Shown: positions 24,561-35,383, counted from the first letter of the stretch. The stretch is DNA of 64,000 nucleotides from Chryseobacterium binzhouense (GCF_007474545.1 NZ_VKOG01000006.1:124001-188000), one strand, 5' to 3'. Program-made: numbers and translations. The notes: generated by a model not told the origin, from the sequence alone.

Positions 24561-24702
24561 TTAAAAATATGCATATTTAGATTCAGTATGTAAAAATGAC
24601 ATTACTCTAAAAATAATCAGACTCAAAAAAAATATTCTTCATGCTTGAAATTAAAACAATTTTCAGTCTGAAAAATTCAAAAAAAATATAGAAATTCGCA
24701 GT

Positions 24703-26052
24703 ATGGCAAAACTCAAAACAGCATATTTCTGTCAGAACTGTGGTTCGCAATACCCGCAATGGACGGGGCAGTGCAAAAATTGCGGAGAATGGAACACTTT
24801 AGTAGAAGAAGTCGTGGAAAAAACCTCATCCAAAACTTCCCCTTTTTCAAAATCGAAACAGAATGTTATCAACATCATTGAAGTAGAAGCCATTGAAGAA
24901 CCAAGAATAAAAACTCCTTCCGATGAACTGAACCGTGTTTTGGGCGGCGGAATTGTATTGGGGTCTGTTACTTTGATCGGCGGCGAACCCGGAATCGGGA
25001 AATCTACCCTGCTTCTTCAGCTTGCCCTGAAAATGAAGAAAAAAATCTTCTATGTTTCCGGGGAAGAAAGTGCTTCGCAAATCAAAATGAGAGCCGATCG
25101 TTTGGCGGAAATCAAAAATCCCAACTGCTTTCTTTTTACAGAAACGAATCTGGAAAAAATTCTTCATGAAGCCAAAAAACTGGAGCCTGATTTTGTGATT
25201 ATTGATTCCATTCAGACTTTACAGTCACAGTTAATTGAAAGCTCACCCGGAACTGTTTCTCAGATTCGGGAATGCTCTAATGAAATCATCAAATACGCCA
25301 AAGAAAATAATGTGCCTGTATTTTTGGTGGGTCACATCACGAAAGACGGACAAATTGCAGGTCCCAAAGTACTGGAACACATGGTAGATGTGGTGTTGAA
25401 TTTTGATGGTGACAGAAATCATCTTTTCCGATTATTGAGAGCCAATAAAAATCGTTTCGGATCGACTTCCGAGATCGGAATTTATGAAATGATTTCGCAG
25501 GGTTTAAAAGAGATAAAAAATCCATCCGAAATTTTAATTACCAAAAAATTTGAGGAACTTTCAGGAAATTCTGTTGCGGTAACACTAGAAGGAAACCGTC
25601 CGATGCTTTTAGAAATTCAGGCTTTGGTAAGCACAGCGGTTTACGGAACTCCGCAAAGAAGCTGCACTGGTTTTGATTCTAAAAGACTCAATATGCTTTT
25701 GGCTGTTCTGGAAAAAAGAGCGGGTTTCCAATTGGGAGCAAAAGACGTTTTCCTGAATATTACAGGCGGTATAAAAACTGATGATCCTGCTTTGGATTTA
25801 GCCGTAGTTGCTTCTATTCTTTCGTCCAATGAAGACATTGCAATTTCTGAACAGTTTTGCTTCGCAGGAGAAATTGGTTTAAGCGGAGAAATACGACCGG
25901 TTGCACAAGTTGAGCAAAGAATTACAGAAGCCGAAAAACTGGGCTATGAAAAGATTTTTGTTTCTAATCTGAATAAAATTCCCAAAAGAAAATTCGGGAT
26001 CAAAATTGAAGAAGTGAGCAAAGTTGAGGATTTTCACGAAAGACTGTTTTAA
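24703..26052 (+). CDS. radA: DNA repair protein RadA
   Basis: RecA-related ATPase that drives branch migration and helps process recombination intermediates. 449 residues with every hallmark: N-terminal zinc finger C10/C13/C24/C27 (FCQNCG...TGQCKNCGEW), Walker A G94-T102 (GEPGIGKST), the RadA-specific KNRFG motif at 249-253, and a C-terminal Lon-protease-like domain (about 285-449, LGAKDVFLNITGGIKTDDPALDLAVVASI) without protease activity. Monocistronic, with a long non-coding stretch upstream. Confidence 0.95.
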   Translation: MAKLKTAYFCQNCGSQYPQWTGQCKNCGEWNTLVEEVVEKTSSKTSPFSKSKQNVINIIEVEAIEEPRIKTPSDELNRVLGGGIVLGSVTLIGGEPGIGKSTLLLQLALKMKKKIFYVSGEESASQIKMRADRLAEIKNPNCFLFTETNLEKILHEAKKLEPDFVIIDSIQTLQSQLIESSPGTVSQIRECSNEIIKYAKENNVPVFLVGHITKDGQIAGPKVLEHMVDVVLNFDGDRNHLFRLLRANKNRFGSTSEIGIYEMISQGLKEIKNPSEILITKKFEELSGNSVAVTLEGNRPMLLEIQALVSTAVYGTPQRSCTGFDSKRLNMLLAVLEKRAGFQLGAKDVFLNITGGIKTDDPALDLAVVASILSSNEDIAISEQFCFAGEIGLSGEIRPVAQVEQRITEAEKLGYEKIFVSNLNKIPKRKFGIKIEEVSKVEDFHERLF

Positions 26053-26169
26053 AAAAATAAAATCTGATCAAAAAAGATTATATTTACAGTTGTAAAAGCT
26101 TTATTCATAAAACTTTAGAAGTAAAGCGGTTAAAAAAAACAATATCAATCCATATCAAAAATACGGAAT

Positions 26170-27708
26170 ATGAGAAACAAAATTACTTTTTTGATGCTTT
26201 TTTGCAGTATCATTATTTTTTCACAGAATAAAATATTCCAGAACAGCATCAGTGAAAACAGCCTCAACTCAGAGCAGAAAGTTAGTAAAGATCTCGCCTC
26301 AACCTATCTTTCAACAAAATATTATGCACAATCATCTTTCGGATTACAATCTGATCTTACCATAGTTTTACCGGGCAACAGAGAGATTAAAGCACAATTC
26401 TCCAGAAATTTTAAATACAGTAACGGAAGTGAATCATCAGTTTTCAGCGTACAAAATGAACCAAAATCTGAACTTGTTTTTTCTAAAGCAGGAAATGCAA
26501 TTACAGGAATGTATGTTTCTGTTTCCGGAGAAAAAATAATTTTCCATCAGTTAGATACCAATTTATTTGCTGTTTCTGTGGTAAATGAAGCTTCCTTGAT
26601 TCAGAGAGATTCTAATGAAGATTTTATCGTAAACAATTCTGCAATTTCGCAAAAAGTAAATTCAAACATCTGTCTGGATGCCACACCAGTTTGTCCTTCC
26701 ACCACGATCGACGTTCTTATTGTGTATACTTCTGCTGCAAGAGCCTCTTGGGGAGGTGTTTCACAAAGCAATTCTTTTGCCGCAACCGCCATTACAAATT
26801 TTAATACAGCTCTTATTAATTCAGGTGTTACCAATACTTTTATCAACTTGGTATATTCAGGTGAGATATTTTATACCGAATCAGGAAGTATTTCTACGGA
26901 TTTAGCTAATTTCAGAAACAATGGTGACGGATTTTTAGATGATGTACATGTTTTAAGAAGCACCTATGGAGCCGATCTTTGCGCTCTGGTAACAGGATCA
27001 CCAACCAATACCTGCGGATTAGGTTATCTGAACACCAATCCGACCAATTATTCTGCCAATGCAGCATTTTCGGTAACTCTGTTTAATTGTGTTGTTACTA
27101 ATTACAGTCTCTCGCACGAGATGGGACACAATATGGGACTGAGACATGACTGGTTTGTAGACTCAAGTACAACACCATGCAGCAATCATCATGGTTATGT
27201 GAATCAGACTGCCGTACTTTTGGGTACATCAAGCATATCATCACAGCGTTGGAGAACAATCATGGCATATAACGACGAATGTACCACCAACGGGATTTCC
27301 TGTGCAAGAATCAACAGATGGGCAAATCCGAATGTAAATTACAATTCTGAACCCACTGGAGTTGCCATTGGAAATCCAAATCCAGCCAATGAAGCTTTTG
27401 GCTTTTCGCGATTTGCATGTGTTGTTTCACAGTTTATGCCTACATCTAGTTTGGGAACATTTGAAGTGGGAAACAGAGATGTAAAAGATTTTACCGTTTT
27501 TCCTAATCCTGCAAAGGATGAAATTAATATCTGGATCAAAAATGATGAAGCATATACTTATAAGGTAGTTAACATTCTTGGGCAGATTGTTATTTCAAGT
27601 GATAAAAAAACCATCAATCTGAAAGGACTTCCTTCAGGAGAATATTTCCTGAATGTTTACACCGATAAAAATACTTTTGTAGCAAGCAAAAAGTTTATTG
27701 TAAAATAA
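26170..27708 (+). CDS. T9SS-secreted zinc metalloprotease (reprolysin-like)
   Basis: A secreted metzincin-type protease. 512 residues: signal peptide about 1-18 (ITFLMLFCSIIIFS before QN), an N-terminal propeptide-like region (to ~170), then the catalytic domain starting near TIDVLIVYTSAARASWGG, with zinc site H316-E317-x2-H320-x5-H326 in SHEMGHNMGLRHD and a downstream Met-turn candidate (TIMAYND, about 363-369). The last ~75 residues (FTVFPNPAKDEINIWI...GLPSGEYFLNVYTDKNTFVASKKFIVK) are a type A T9SS sorting domain. It would be exported by Sec, then by T9SS, and be attached to or released from the surface. Substrate unknown. A strong terminator follows. Confidence 0.85.
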   Translation: MRNKITFLMLFCSIIIFSQNKIFQNSISENSLNSEQKVSKDLASTYLSTKYYAQSSFGLQSDLTIVLPGNREIKAQFSRNFKYSNGSESSVFSVQNEPKSELVFSKAGNAITGMYVSVSGEKIIFHQLDTNLFAVSVVNEASLIQRDSNEDFIVNNSAISQKVNSNICLDATPVCPSTTIDVLIVYTSAARASWGGVSQSNSFAATAITNFNTALINSGVTNTFINLVYSGEIFYTESGSISTDLANFRNNGDGFLDDVHVLRSTYGADLCALVTGSPTNTCGLGYLNTNPTNYSANAAFSVTLFNCVVTNYSLSHEMGHNMGLRHDWFVDSSTTPCSNHHGYVNQTAVLLGTSSISSQRWRTIMAYNDECTTNGISCARINRWANPNVNYNSEPTGVAIGNPNPANEAFGFSRFACVVSQFMPTSSLGTFEVGNRDVKDFTVFPNPAKDEINIWIKNDEAYTYKVVNILGQIVISSDKKTINLKGLPSGEYFLNVYTDKNTFVASKKFIVK

Positions 27709-27732
27709 TTTTTTGTTTAAAACTAAATCAGG

Positions 27733-27768
27733 AAAATCCTTTATCTTAGTCTAAAGATAAAGGATTTT
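27733..27768 (+). terminator. Terminator after the metalloprotease gene
   Basis: A 15-bp perfect stem: AAAATCCTTTATCTT (27733-27747) with AAGATAAAGGATTTT (27754-27768). Confidence 0.85.
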
Positions 27769-27793
27769 AAATTTAAGCCTTTATAAAGATTGT

Positions 27794-28387
27794 ATGAATT
27801 TTCTTGCCCACTCATTTCTTTCCTTTTCTGACGGACAAATTGTCGGGCAGTTTCTTGAAGATTTTATCCGGAACAATGAGCGGTATAATTTCCCAAAAGA
27901 AATACAGGACGGGATCACCATGCACAGAGCCATTGATACCTTTACCGACTCACACCCCGCAATACATGAAGCAAAAAAAATATTCAGTCCGCTTGTGAGA
28001 CTGTATGCCGGAGCTTTTGTGGATGTTTCTATGGATTATTTTCTGGCAACAGATTTTAGCTTACATGATTTAAACGGCTGGAAAGAACATTCACTTAAAA
28101 TTTATAAAGTTTTAAATGAAAATTTAGAGTATTTTCCGGATGCCTTTAAAAGGATGCTTATCAAAATGGAACACGATGACTGGTTATTCAATTACCGTGA
28201 AGATTGGGGCATCCAGTTTAGTATTCAGAATGTTTTAAACAAAGCAAAATATTTAGATAAAAACATTCCGGTTTTTCAGGCTTTTTTAGATAATAAAAAA
28301 AAATTACAGAAATGTTATGATAATTTCTTTCCGGATTTACTGGCGCATGCAAAAGCAGAAAATGCACTTTTACAATTGGAAAGATAA
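27794..28387 (+). CDS. Acyl carrier protein phosphodiesterase (AcpH family)
   Basis: Hydrolyses the 4'-phosphopantetheine arm from holo-ACP in the E. coli relative. 197 residues beginning MNFLAHSFLSFSDGQIVGQFLEDFIR, matching the E. coli AcpH start; MHRAIDTFTDSHPAIHEAKKIFSP supplies the metal-binding His and Asp residues of this HD-related fold, and LYAGAFVDVSMDYFLA follows. Cytosolic. It stands alone between a terminator and a convergent gene whose stop codon is one base away. Biological role in flavobacteria unproven. Confidence 0.8.
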   Translation: MNFLAHSFLSFSDGQIVGQFLEDFIRNNERYNFPKEIQDGITMHRAIDTFTDSHPAIHEAKKIFSPLVRLYAGAFVDVSMDYFLATDFSLHDLNGWKEHSLKIYKVLNENLEYFPDAFKRMLIKMEHDDWLFNYREDWGIQFSIQNVLNKAKYLDKNIPVFQAFLDNKKKLQKCYDNFFPDLLAHAKAENALLQLER

Positions 28388-28388
28388 G

Positions 28389-28892
28389 CTAAAACTGCTG
28401 ATACAGATACCGATTCGGATAAGTTAATTTTTCACTTTTCCGTGTTCCGTTGATGATGACATGAACCAAGTTAATCTGGTCATCAAACAGATTATATAAA
28501 AAACTTACTGCAGCTTCTATTTTTTTCGGGTTTTCAATTTTTTCGGATTCAAGATAAATGTTAACGGATTCGCTGTCTTCCTCATAACCCACATAATTTA
28601 CCTTTAAAAACTGACTATTGGTTTTTAATTTAAAATATTCTGAACTGTAATTTCTAATAGCTTCATCAAGCTGTGTTTTATATTTGGAATCATTAAAATG
28701 AAAAGGCTTTCCGTATTTTTTGGCTAAACCATTCTCAAGATCATCCAGAAAAAACCTTCCGGTAATTTCAAAAGCTTTTGACTTTGAATTGTAATTGATT
28801 TCTACCGAACCTACATGATAAGGATGTTTAACTTTGGTAAATGACGAAAAAGAAAGAAAGCAAATAAGAATTAGAAATAGTATTTTTTTCAT
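28389..28892 (-). CDS. DUF6702 exported protein
   Basis: A 167-residue protein with a signal peptide (MKKILFLILICFLSFSSFT) and the family start KHPYHVGSVEINYNSKSKAFEITGRFFLDDLENGLAKKYGKPFHF. The family is typically found in Bacteroidota beside a HupE/UreJ-like membrane protein and an M1 peptidase; both are here (29486, 30131), though a toxin-antitoxin pair now lies between. Its ATG overlaps the toxin stop codon by 4 bp (28889-28892), so it is translated from the same mRNA. Function unknown; periplasmic by signal peptide. Confidence 0.75.
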   Translation of the reverse strand: MKKILFLILICFLSFSSFTKVKHPYHVGSVEINYNSKSKAFEITGRFFLDDLENGLAKKYGKPFHFNDSKYKTQLDEAIRNYSSEYFKLKTNSQFLKVNYVGYEEDSESVNIYLESEKIENPKKIEAAVSFLYNLFDDQINLVHVIINGTRKSEKLTYPNRYLYQQF

Positions 28893-29194
28893 TTTAAAAG
28901 TTCAATTATTTTTTCAGGATTTTGTCTCATACCAAAGAACAGAAGAACTTTTATTTGCTTTTCATTTTCTTTTCTGAAGAACATCCTGACGTGTTTTTTG
29001 CCTATCAATACACTTTTGATAGAATCGTCTCTGGAATTTTGAAATTGCGAATACTGTCCATTTTCAAGATCATTTGTGATCCTTTTTACATCCTGTAAAA
29101 AATTAACAATCTCTCGGTTAGTCCATATTTCCCTAAGAAACTGAATATTTTCAGCTAAAGTTTTGCGTGCTATTTCTGAGAATTCAACTTGCAT
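28889..29194 (-). CDS. RelE/ParE-type toxin
   Basis: A 101-residue protein fitting the RelE/ParE fold: N-terminal helices with IARKTLAENIQFLREIWTNREIVNFLQDVKRITNDLENG, then strands SIKSVLIGKKHVRMFFRKENEKQIKVLLFFGMRQNPEKI. RelE toxins cut mRNA in the ribosome; ParE toxins poison gyrase; the sequence does not decide which. It overlaps the antitoxin gene upstream by 25 bp and the DUF6702 gene downstream by 4 bp. Activity is inferred from family only. Confidence 0.75.
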   Translation of the reverse strand: MQVEFSEIARKTLAENIQFLREIWTNREIVNFLQDVKRITNDLENGQYSQFQNSRDDSIKSVLIGKKHVRMFFRKENEKQIKVLLFFGMRQNPEKIIELLK

Positions 29195-29418
29195 ATTTCC
29201 TCGTCAATAAATTCAAAAAACTCATCTTTAGAAATCATGTCACTTTCTTTTAAAGATTTCCCATACTTCGCTATCTCTTCATAAACATGAGCAGGAACTC
29301 CCTCAATCATTTCGTACCCGCTTTCTACAGAAACCGATTTTACTCCTTTTATCTTTTCTAAAAGCTGTTTGATAAAAACAAAATCTTCAGAATTTTCCAA
29401 CTCGATATTGACAATCAT
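29170..29418 (-). CDS. Antitoxin partner of the RelE/ParE-type toxin
   Basis: An 82-residue acidic protein. The start (MIVNIELENSEDFVFIKQLLEKIKGVKSVSVES) is a beta-alpha element like small antitoxins that pair with RelE, and the helical C-terminal part (EIAKYGKSLKESDMISKDEFFEFIDEEICKLNSQK) would wrap the toxin. First gene of the operon and overlapping the toxin by 25 bp, the normal antitoxin-first order. No DNA-binding motif is obvious. Calls rest mainly on gene order and size. Confidence 0.65.
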   Translation of the reverse strand: MIVNIELENSEDFVFIKQLLEKIKGVKSVSVESGYEMIEGVPAHVYEEIAKYGKSLKESDMISKDEFFEFIDEEICKLNSQK

Positions 29419-29485
29419 AATGCTGAATTTTATACAAAGTTAAAATAAATTTTGTATCATCGCATTTTAAAAAAATATCATCAAA

Positions 29486-30064
29486 ATGCAGGATTTTTTA
29501 TTTTATCTGAAACTTGGCTGGGAACACATCATCTCTCTTGATGCACTTGATCATCAACTTTTTGTTTTGGCTTTAATCGCAGTATACACTTCCAAAGACT
29601 GGAAAAAAATACTGGTTTTGGTAACCGCTTTTACCATTGGGCATTCTATTACTCTAGCTTTAAGCATTTTAGACATTGTAAGAGTATCCTCAGACTGGGT
29701 AGAATTTTTAATTCCACTAACGATAGTTTTAACTTCTTTGAGTAACATTCTCAATAAAAATAAAAATCAGTCAAAAAGTAAGTTCAATTATTATCTGGCT
29801 TTATTTTTCGGATTGATTCACGGGATGGGCTTTGCCAATACAGCAAGAGTAATCATTGCCAAAAGCCAGAGTATTGCAGTTCCGTTGCTGGGTTTTAATA
29901 TTGGTCTTGAACTGGGACAGATTCTCATTGTTTTTGCAATATTAATACTGCTTTTTATTCTTTTAAATCTATTTAAAATCAATAAAAAAGACTGGGTTTT
30001 ATTTATATCTTCAGGAGTTTTTGCCCTGGCTTTAAAGATGACTTTGGAAAGAATTCCTTTTTAA
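29486..30064 (+). CDS. HupE/UreJ-like membrane protein
   Basis: A 192-residue inner-membrane protein with six predicted segments, of the HupE/UreJ_2 family, some members of which carry nickel or cobalt. Histidine-bearing motifs typical of the family are visible: DALDHQLFVLALIAVY (about 19-34), TAFTIGHSITLALS (about 49-62), and LFFGLIHGMGFANTARVI (about 108-125). It diverges from the toxin-antitoxin operon and is 66 bp upstream of the M1 peptidase gene. The DUF6702/HupE/M1 neighbourhood is recurrent in Bacteroidota, but the transported substrate is not established. Confidence 0.8.
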   Translation: MQDFLFYLKLGWEHIISLDALDHQLFVLALIAVYTSKDWKKILVLVTAFTIGHSITLALSILDIVRVSSDWVEFLIPLTIVLTSLSNILNKNKNQSKSKFNYYLALFFGLIHGMGFANTARVIIAKSQSIAVPLLGFNIGLELGQILIVFAILILLFILLNLFKINKKDWVLFISSGVFALALKMTLERIPF

Positions 30065-30130
30065 GGCTGAAACATTTTGAAATTTTTAACTACTTATTAT
30101 TATATTTGATAATTATTTAAATTTTCTTTC

Positions 30131-32509
30131 ATGAAACTAACTGTTACTGCTCTTTCGGTATTTTTATATTTGGGTGTCTCTGCACAGCAAATCCAAAACA
30201 ACCCAGGAAGCAATCACGGCAATAAATTTGAGCAGCTGGGAACCATTCTTCCTACTCCGAATGTCTACAGAACAGCTTCCGGAGCACCGGGACACGCTTA
30301 TTGGCAGAACAGGGCGGATTACGAAATTTCCGCTTATCTGGATGAAGACAAAAGAAATCTGAGAGGCTCTGAAACTGTTACGTATTACAACAATTCACCT
30401 GATGATTTAGATTATATCTGGCTCCAGTTGGATGAAAACCAGCAGTCGTCGGTAAAAAAAGCAGATTATCCTTTTTCTTCCACTCTACCCAAAGCTGTGA
30501 GCGATCAGCAGCTGAAAGTTTCAGAATTACCTGTGAAAGATAATGGTTACGGAGTAAATCTGGAAAAAGTAACAGATGCATCAGGAAATCCTTTGAAATA
30601 TACGGTCAACAAAACAATAATGCGTATTGATCTGCCTAAAGTTTTGAAGAAAGGTGAAAAATTCATTTTTAAAATTGACTGGAATTATAACATTCCTAAC
30701 CGAATGAAAATGGGCGGCAGAGGCGGTTATGAAAATTTTCCGGAAGATGGGAATGATTTGTATACTATTACGCAGTGGTTTCCTAGAATGTGTGTGTACA
30801 GCGATTTTCAGGGATGGCAGAATCACCAGTTTACAGGAAGAGGAGAATTTGCTTTAGTTTTCGGAAATTATAAAGTTTCTGTAAATGTTCCCGCAGATCA
30901 TATCGTGGGCGGAACGGGCGAATGCAAAAATTACGAACAGGTTCTTACCTCAGATCAGCTTACCAGATACAGAAAAGCAGAAAAAGCTAACGAACCGGTT
31001 GAAATTGCAACATTAGACGAAGCTAAAAAAGCAGAGAAAAACCGCTCAAAGCAGAGAAAAACCTGGATTTTTGAAGCCAAAGATGTAAGAGATTTTGCCT
31101 GGACTTCATCAAGAAAATTTGTTTGGGACGGAATGGGAGTTTTAATTCCGGAAAACAACAATAAAGTAATGGCAATGAGCTTCTATCCTAAAGAAGCGTA
31201 TGGTTTATACAGAAAATTTTCCACGAAAGCTGTTGCACATACTATAAAGACTTATTCAGAATATACGGTTCCATATCCGTATCCTGTTGCGCAGTCTGTA
31301 GAGGCTTCCAACGGGATGGAATATCCGATGATCTGCTTTAATTTCGGAAGAACAGAAAAAGACGGAACTTATTCCGAAGGCACAAAGAACGGAATGATCG
31401 GGGTAATTATTCATGAAGTGGGACACAATTTTTTTCCGATGATCATCAATTCAGATGAAAGACAATGGAGCTGGATGGATGAAGGCTTAAACACATTCAC
31501 CGAATATTTAACGGAAGAAAAATGGGACAACAAATTCCCTTCAAAACGCGGACCGGCATGGACGATTGTTGACTACATGAAACTTCCGAAAGATCAGTTG
31601 GAACCCATTATGAGTAATTCTGAAAATATTATTCAGTTTGGACCCAATGCTTATGCAAAACCTGCAACAGGTTTAAATATTCTTCGCGAAACCATTATGG
31701 GAAGAGAGCTTTTTGACAAAGCCTTCAAAACTTATTCAAAGAGATGGGCGTTTAAACATCCCGAACCTGCAGATTTTTTCAGAACGATGGAAGATGCAAG
31801 CGGAGAAGATCTGGACTGGTTCTGGAGAGGCTGGTTCTACGGCACAGACCCGGTTGACATTGCTATTGATAAAGTTACTGTAGCAACACCCGATTTTGCA
31901 GCTGTGCAACAAGAGCGTGAAATTAAATATAAAGTTGAGAAACCTGTACAAAATGAATTTGAAGATATTTCTAAAATAAGAAACAGAGAAGATAAAACCA
32001 TCACTTTTGAAGTAGAAAAAGACAAAAGTCTGCAGGATTTTTATTACCGATACGACCGAGGTCAGGAAAAAGTAGACTATAATAAAGAATATACCTTTAA
32101 AACTGAAGGAAGTGACGCCTTAGATAAAAAAGAGCAGGATAAACTCAAGAACCTTACTGCATATCAAATCGATTTTGTTAACAAAGGTGGTCTAGTAATG
32201 CCGATCATTCTTGAATTTACTTTCGAAGACGGCACCAAGCTGAGAGACAAATCTTCAGCACAAATCTGGAGACACAATGAGCAAAAAGTTTCCAAGACTT
32301 TTTATTTTGATAAAAAATTGAAGTCTGTACAGCTGGATCCTATGAGAGAAACAGCAGATATTGATACTTCAAACAATTTCTGGAGCCATGACGGAAGCAC
32401 CTCTGAAACTTCAAAATTTCAGGTATTCAAGCAGAAAAAAGACGGTCCGGTAAGAGGCGGCGGCAACGGAAGAGTAAATCCGATGCAGGCGGCAGGAAAG
32501 AAAGACTAA
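30131..32509 (+). CDS. M1 family metallopeptidase
   Basis: A 792-residue exported zinc peptidase related to aminopeptidase N. Signal peptide about 1-18 (VTALSVFLYLGVSA before QQ). An N-terminal beta domain (to ~330) precedes the gluzincin core: H428-E429-x2-H432 (IIHEVGHNFFPM) and E451 in WMDEGLNTFTEYL, the HEXXH-18-E zinc ligands. The C-terminal ~200 residues are charged and end RGGGNGRVNPMQAAGKKD, an unusual Gly/basic tail. No T9SS tail, so periplasmic. The usual GAMEN motif is replaced by SNGMEYPMICF (about 393-403), as in the Bacteroidota branch. It follows the HupE-like gene. Confidence 0.9.
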   Translation: MKLTVTALSVFLYLGVSAQQIQNNPGSNHGNKFEQLGTILPTPNVYRTASGAPGHAYWQNRADYEISAYLDEDKRNLRGSETVTYYNNSPDDLDYIWLQLDENQQSSVKKADYPFSSTLPKAVSDQQLKVSELPVKDNGYGVNLEKVTDASGNPLKYTVNKTIMRIDLPKVLKKGEKFIFKIDWNYNIPNRMKMGGRGGYENFPEDGNDLYTITQWFPRMCVYSDFQGWQNHQFTGRGEFALVFGNYKVSVNVPADHIVGGTGECKNYEQVLTSDQLTRYRKAEKANEPVEIATLDEAKKAEKNRSKQRKTWIFEAKDVRDFAWTSSRKFVWDGMGVLIPENNNKVMAMSFYPKEAYGLYRKFSTKAVAHTIKTYSEYTVPYPYPVAQSVEASNGMEYPMICFNFGRTEKDGTYSEGTKNGMIGVIIHEVGHNFFPMIINSDERQWSWMDEGLNTFTEYLTEEKWDNKFPSKRGPAWTIVDYMKLPKDQLEPIMSNSENIIQFGPNAYAKPATGLNILRETIMGRELFDKAFKTYSKRWAFKHPEPADFFRTMEDASGEDLDWFWRGWFYGTDPVDIAIDKVTVATPDFAAVQQEREIKYKVEKPVQNEFEDISKIRNREDKTITFEVEKDKSLQDFYYRYDRGQEKVDYNKEYTFKTEGSDALDKKEQDKLKNLTAYQIDFVNKGGLVMPIILEFTFEDGTKLRDKSSAQIWRHNEQKVSKTFYFDKKLKSVQLDPMRETADIDTSNNFWSHDGSTSETSKFQVFKQKKDGPVRGGGNGRVNPMQAAGKKD

Positions 32510-32512
32510 ATG

Positions 32513-32545
32513 AAATGGCTGATTATTTTAATCAGCCATTTTTTT
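32513..32545 (+). terminator. Terminator after the M1 peptidase gene
   Basis: A 13-bp stem, AAATGGCTGATTA (32513-32525) with TAATCAGCCATTT (32529-32541), then Ts. It lies against the stop of the convergent gene at 32547. Confidence 0.85.
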
Positions 32546-32546
32546 A

Positions 32547-33101
32547 TTACAAAATAGAAAAAGTTGATATGATCGTACTTTTCTCATCCAATGAGTTAGG
32601 ATTAGTAACTGTAATACCATATTCTCCCGGCAGCTTATCTTTCAGGGTTATTATATATGAATTTTGTCCATATTTTTTACCTGTAAAATTAAGATAATGA
32701 AGCTTATTCGTTTTCGTAGTTCCGAAAGTATTCATAGATGCCATTTCTGCTCTTCTGAACTTTTTATTGGAATCAAACTCAAAAATCTTGATAATAGCCA
32801 TAGGATCTGTATTATTGTCTACAGCACGTACAATAAATTGAATATCATCACTAGATTTAAGTTTTGTTATAGAGCAACATCCATCAATCTGCAGCTTAGA
32901 TTTAATGCTGCCAAAGCCAGTAATCACCATTCCCGCATTCATAGCAGAACGTGTTTGTGTCATATGTTTTTCCAGGAGCACCGTACTTTGATCAGGTTTT
33001 AGTAATAAACATTCTCCAATAAATTCCGGTTCAGTTGCAGTTTGACCATAGAGGCCGATTGATGACAATCCAATCGCAGCCAATAATAAAATAGTTTTCA
33101 T
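32547..33101 (-). CDS. Exported protein of unknown function
   Basis: A 184-residue protein with a signal peptide (MKTILLLAAIGLSSIGLYG before QT). The mature part looks like a single beta-rich domain, with a Cys pair in QIDGCCSITKL and a ligand-like ending KDKLPGEYGITVTNPNSLDEKSTIISTFSIL; GEYGI resembles the end of beta-sandwich domains in flavobacterial periplasmic proteins. No catalytic motif. Monocistronic, divergent from groES. I do not recognise the family. Confidence 0.55.
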   Translation of the reverse strand: MKTILLLAAIGLSSIGLYGQTATEPEFIGECLLLKPDQSTVLLEKHMTQTRSAMNAGMVITGFGSIKSKLQIDGCCSITKLKSSDDIQFIVRAVDNNTDPMAIIKIFEFDSNKKFRRAEMASMNTFGTTKTNKLHYLNFTGKKYGQNSYIITLKDKLPGEYGITVTNPNSLDEKSTIISTFSIL

Positions 33102-33201
33102 TTATATTAATTTTTCTTAATGATTTTGCAAAAATATCATTTAATTCGAAACACAAATGACTTTTATATAAATTTATTTCATCAGAACACAAATAATAAG
33201 G

Positions 33202-33273
33202 TCTGCCAAAATTTCACATCCCTTAAAAAAAATCTGCCAAAAATTTCTTTCTCGTCTATTGGCACACAATTAG
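33202..33273 (+). promoter_or_regulatory. groESL upstream region: repeated TCTGCCAAAATTTC motif and TTGGCACA box
   Basis: TCTGCCAAAATTTC at 33202-33215 recurs as TCTGCCAAAAATTTC at 33233-33247 (one extra A). TTGGCACACAATTAG follows at 33259-33273, 41 bp before the groES ATG. No TAnnTTTG promoter is seen here, which suggests a separate control for the heat-shock operon. No CIRCE element is present. Confidence 0.45.
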
Positions 33274-33313
33274 AGAAGTACAAGACAGAAATAACTAAAA
33301 AATTAAATATATT

Positions 33314-33592
33314 ATGTCAGTAAACTTTAAACCATTAGCAGACAGAGTTTTGGTAGAACCAATCGCTGCAGAAACTAAGACAGCTTCAGGTATTATTATT
33401 CCGGACACCGCAAAAGAAAAACCTCAGGAAGGAACTGTTGTGGCAGTTGGTCCGGGCAAAAAAGATGAGCCTACAACTGTAAAAGTGGGTGACAAAGTTC
33501 TTTATGGAAAATATTCAGGTTCTGAATTGAAATTGGAAGGAAAGGATTATTTAATTGTAAAAGAAGGAGATTTATTGGGTATCATCGGATAA
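33314..33592 (+). CDS. groES: Co-chaperonin GroES
   Basis: Heptameric lid of the GroEL folding chamber. 92 residues: [46 protein letters not shown], with the mobile loop ([11 protein letters not shown]) that docks on GroEL, and [33 protein letters not shown] at the end. Standard length. First gene of the groES-groEL operon, 107 bp before groEL. Confidence 0.97.
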   Translation: MSVNFKPLADRVLVEPIAAETKTASGIIIPDTAKEKPQEGTVVAVGPGKKDEPTTVKVGDKVLYGKYSGSELKLEGKDYLIVKEGDLLGIIG

Positions 33593-35325
<1,733 letters not shown>

Positions 35326-35352
35326 CAGCGTGTCGCTGAGACAATATAAAAA

Positions 35353-35383
35353 AAACCGTTCAGATTTTTCTGGGCGGTTTTTA
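35353..35383 (+). terminator. Terminator after groEL
   Basis: AAACCGTTCAGA (35353-35364) pairs with TCTGGGCGGTTT (35369-35380) using two G-T pairs, then Ts. Confidence 0.75.

Larger units (their letters stand above)
24092..24702. other. Intergenic stretch of about 610 bp between pyrG and radA
   Basis: Both flanking genes point away. It contains the pyrG promoter, a terminator-like hairpin (24148-24174), a 17-codon plus-strand frame (24196-24249) I do not trust, and a 142-bp segment bounded by 12-bp inverted repeats (24419-24560). No convincing protein gene. Unusually long for this window. Confidence 0.6.

Noticed and set aside
33259-33273. TTGGCACACAATTAG as a sigma-54 promoter
   Set aside because: The -24 half (TGGCAC) fits, but the -12 half should be TTGC and is ATTAG; no enhancer-binding site recognised.
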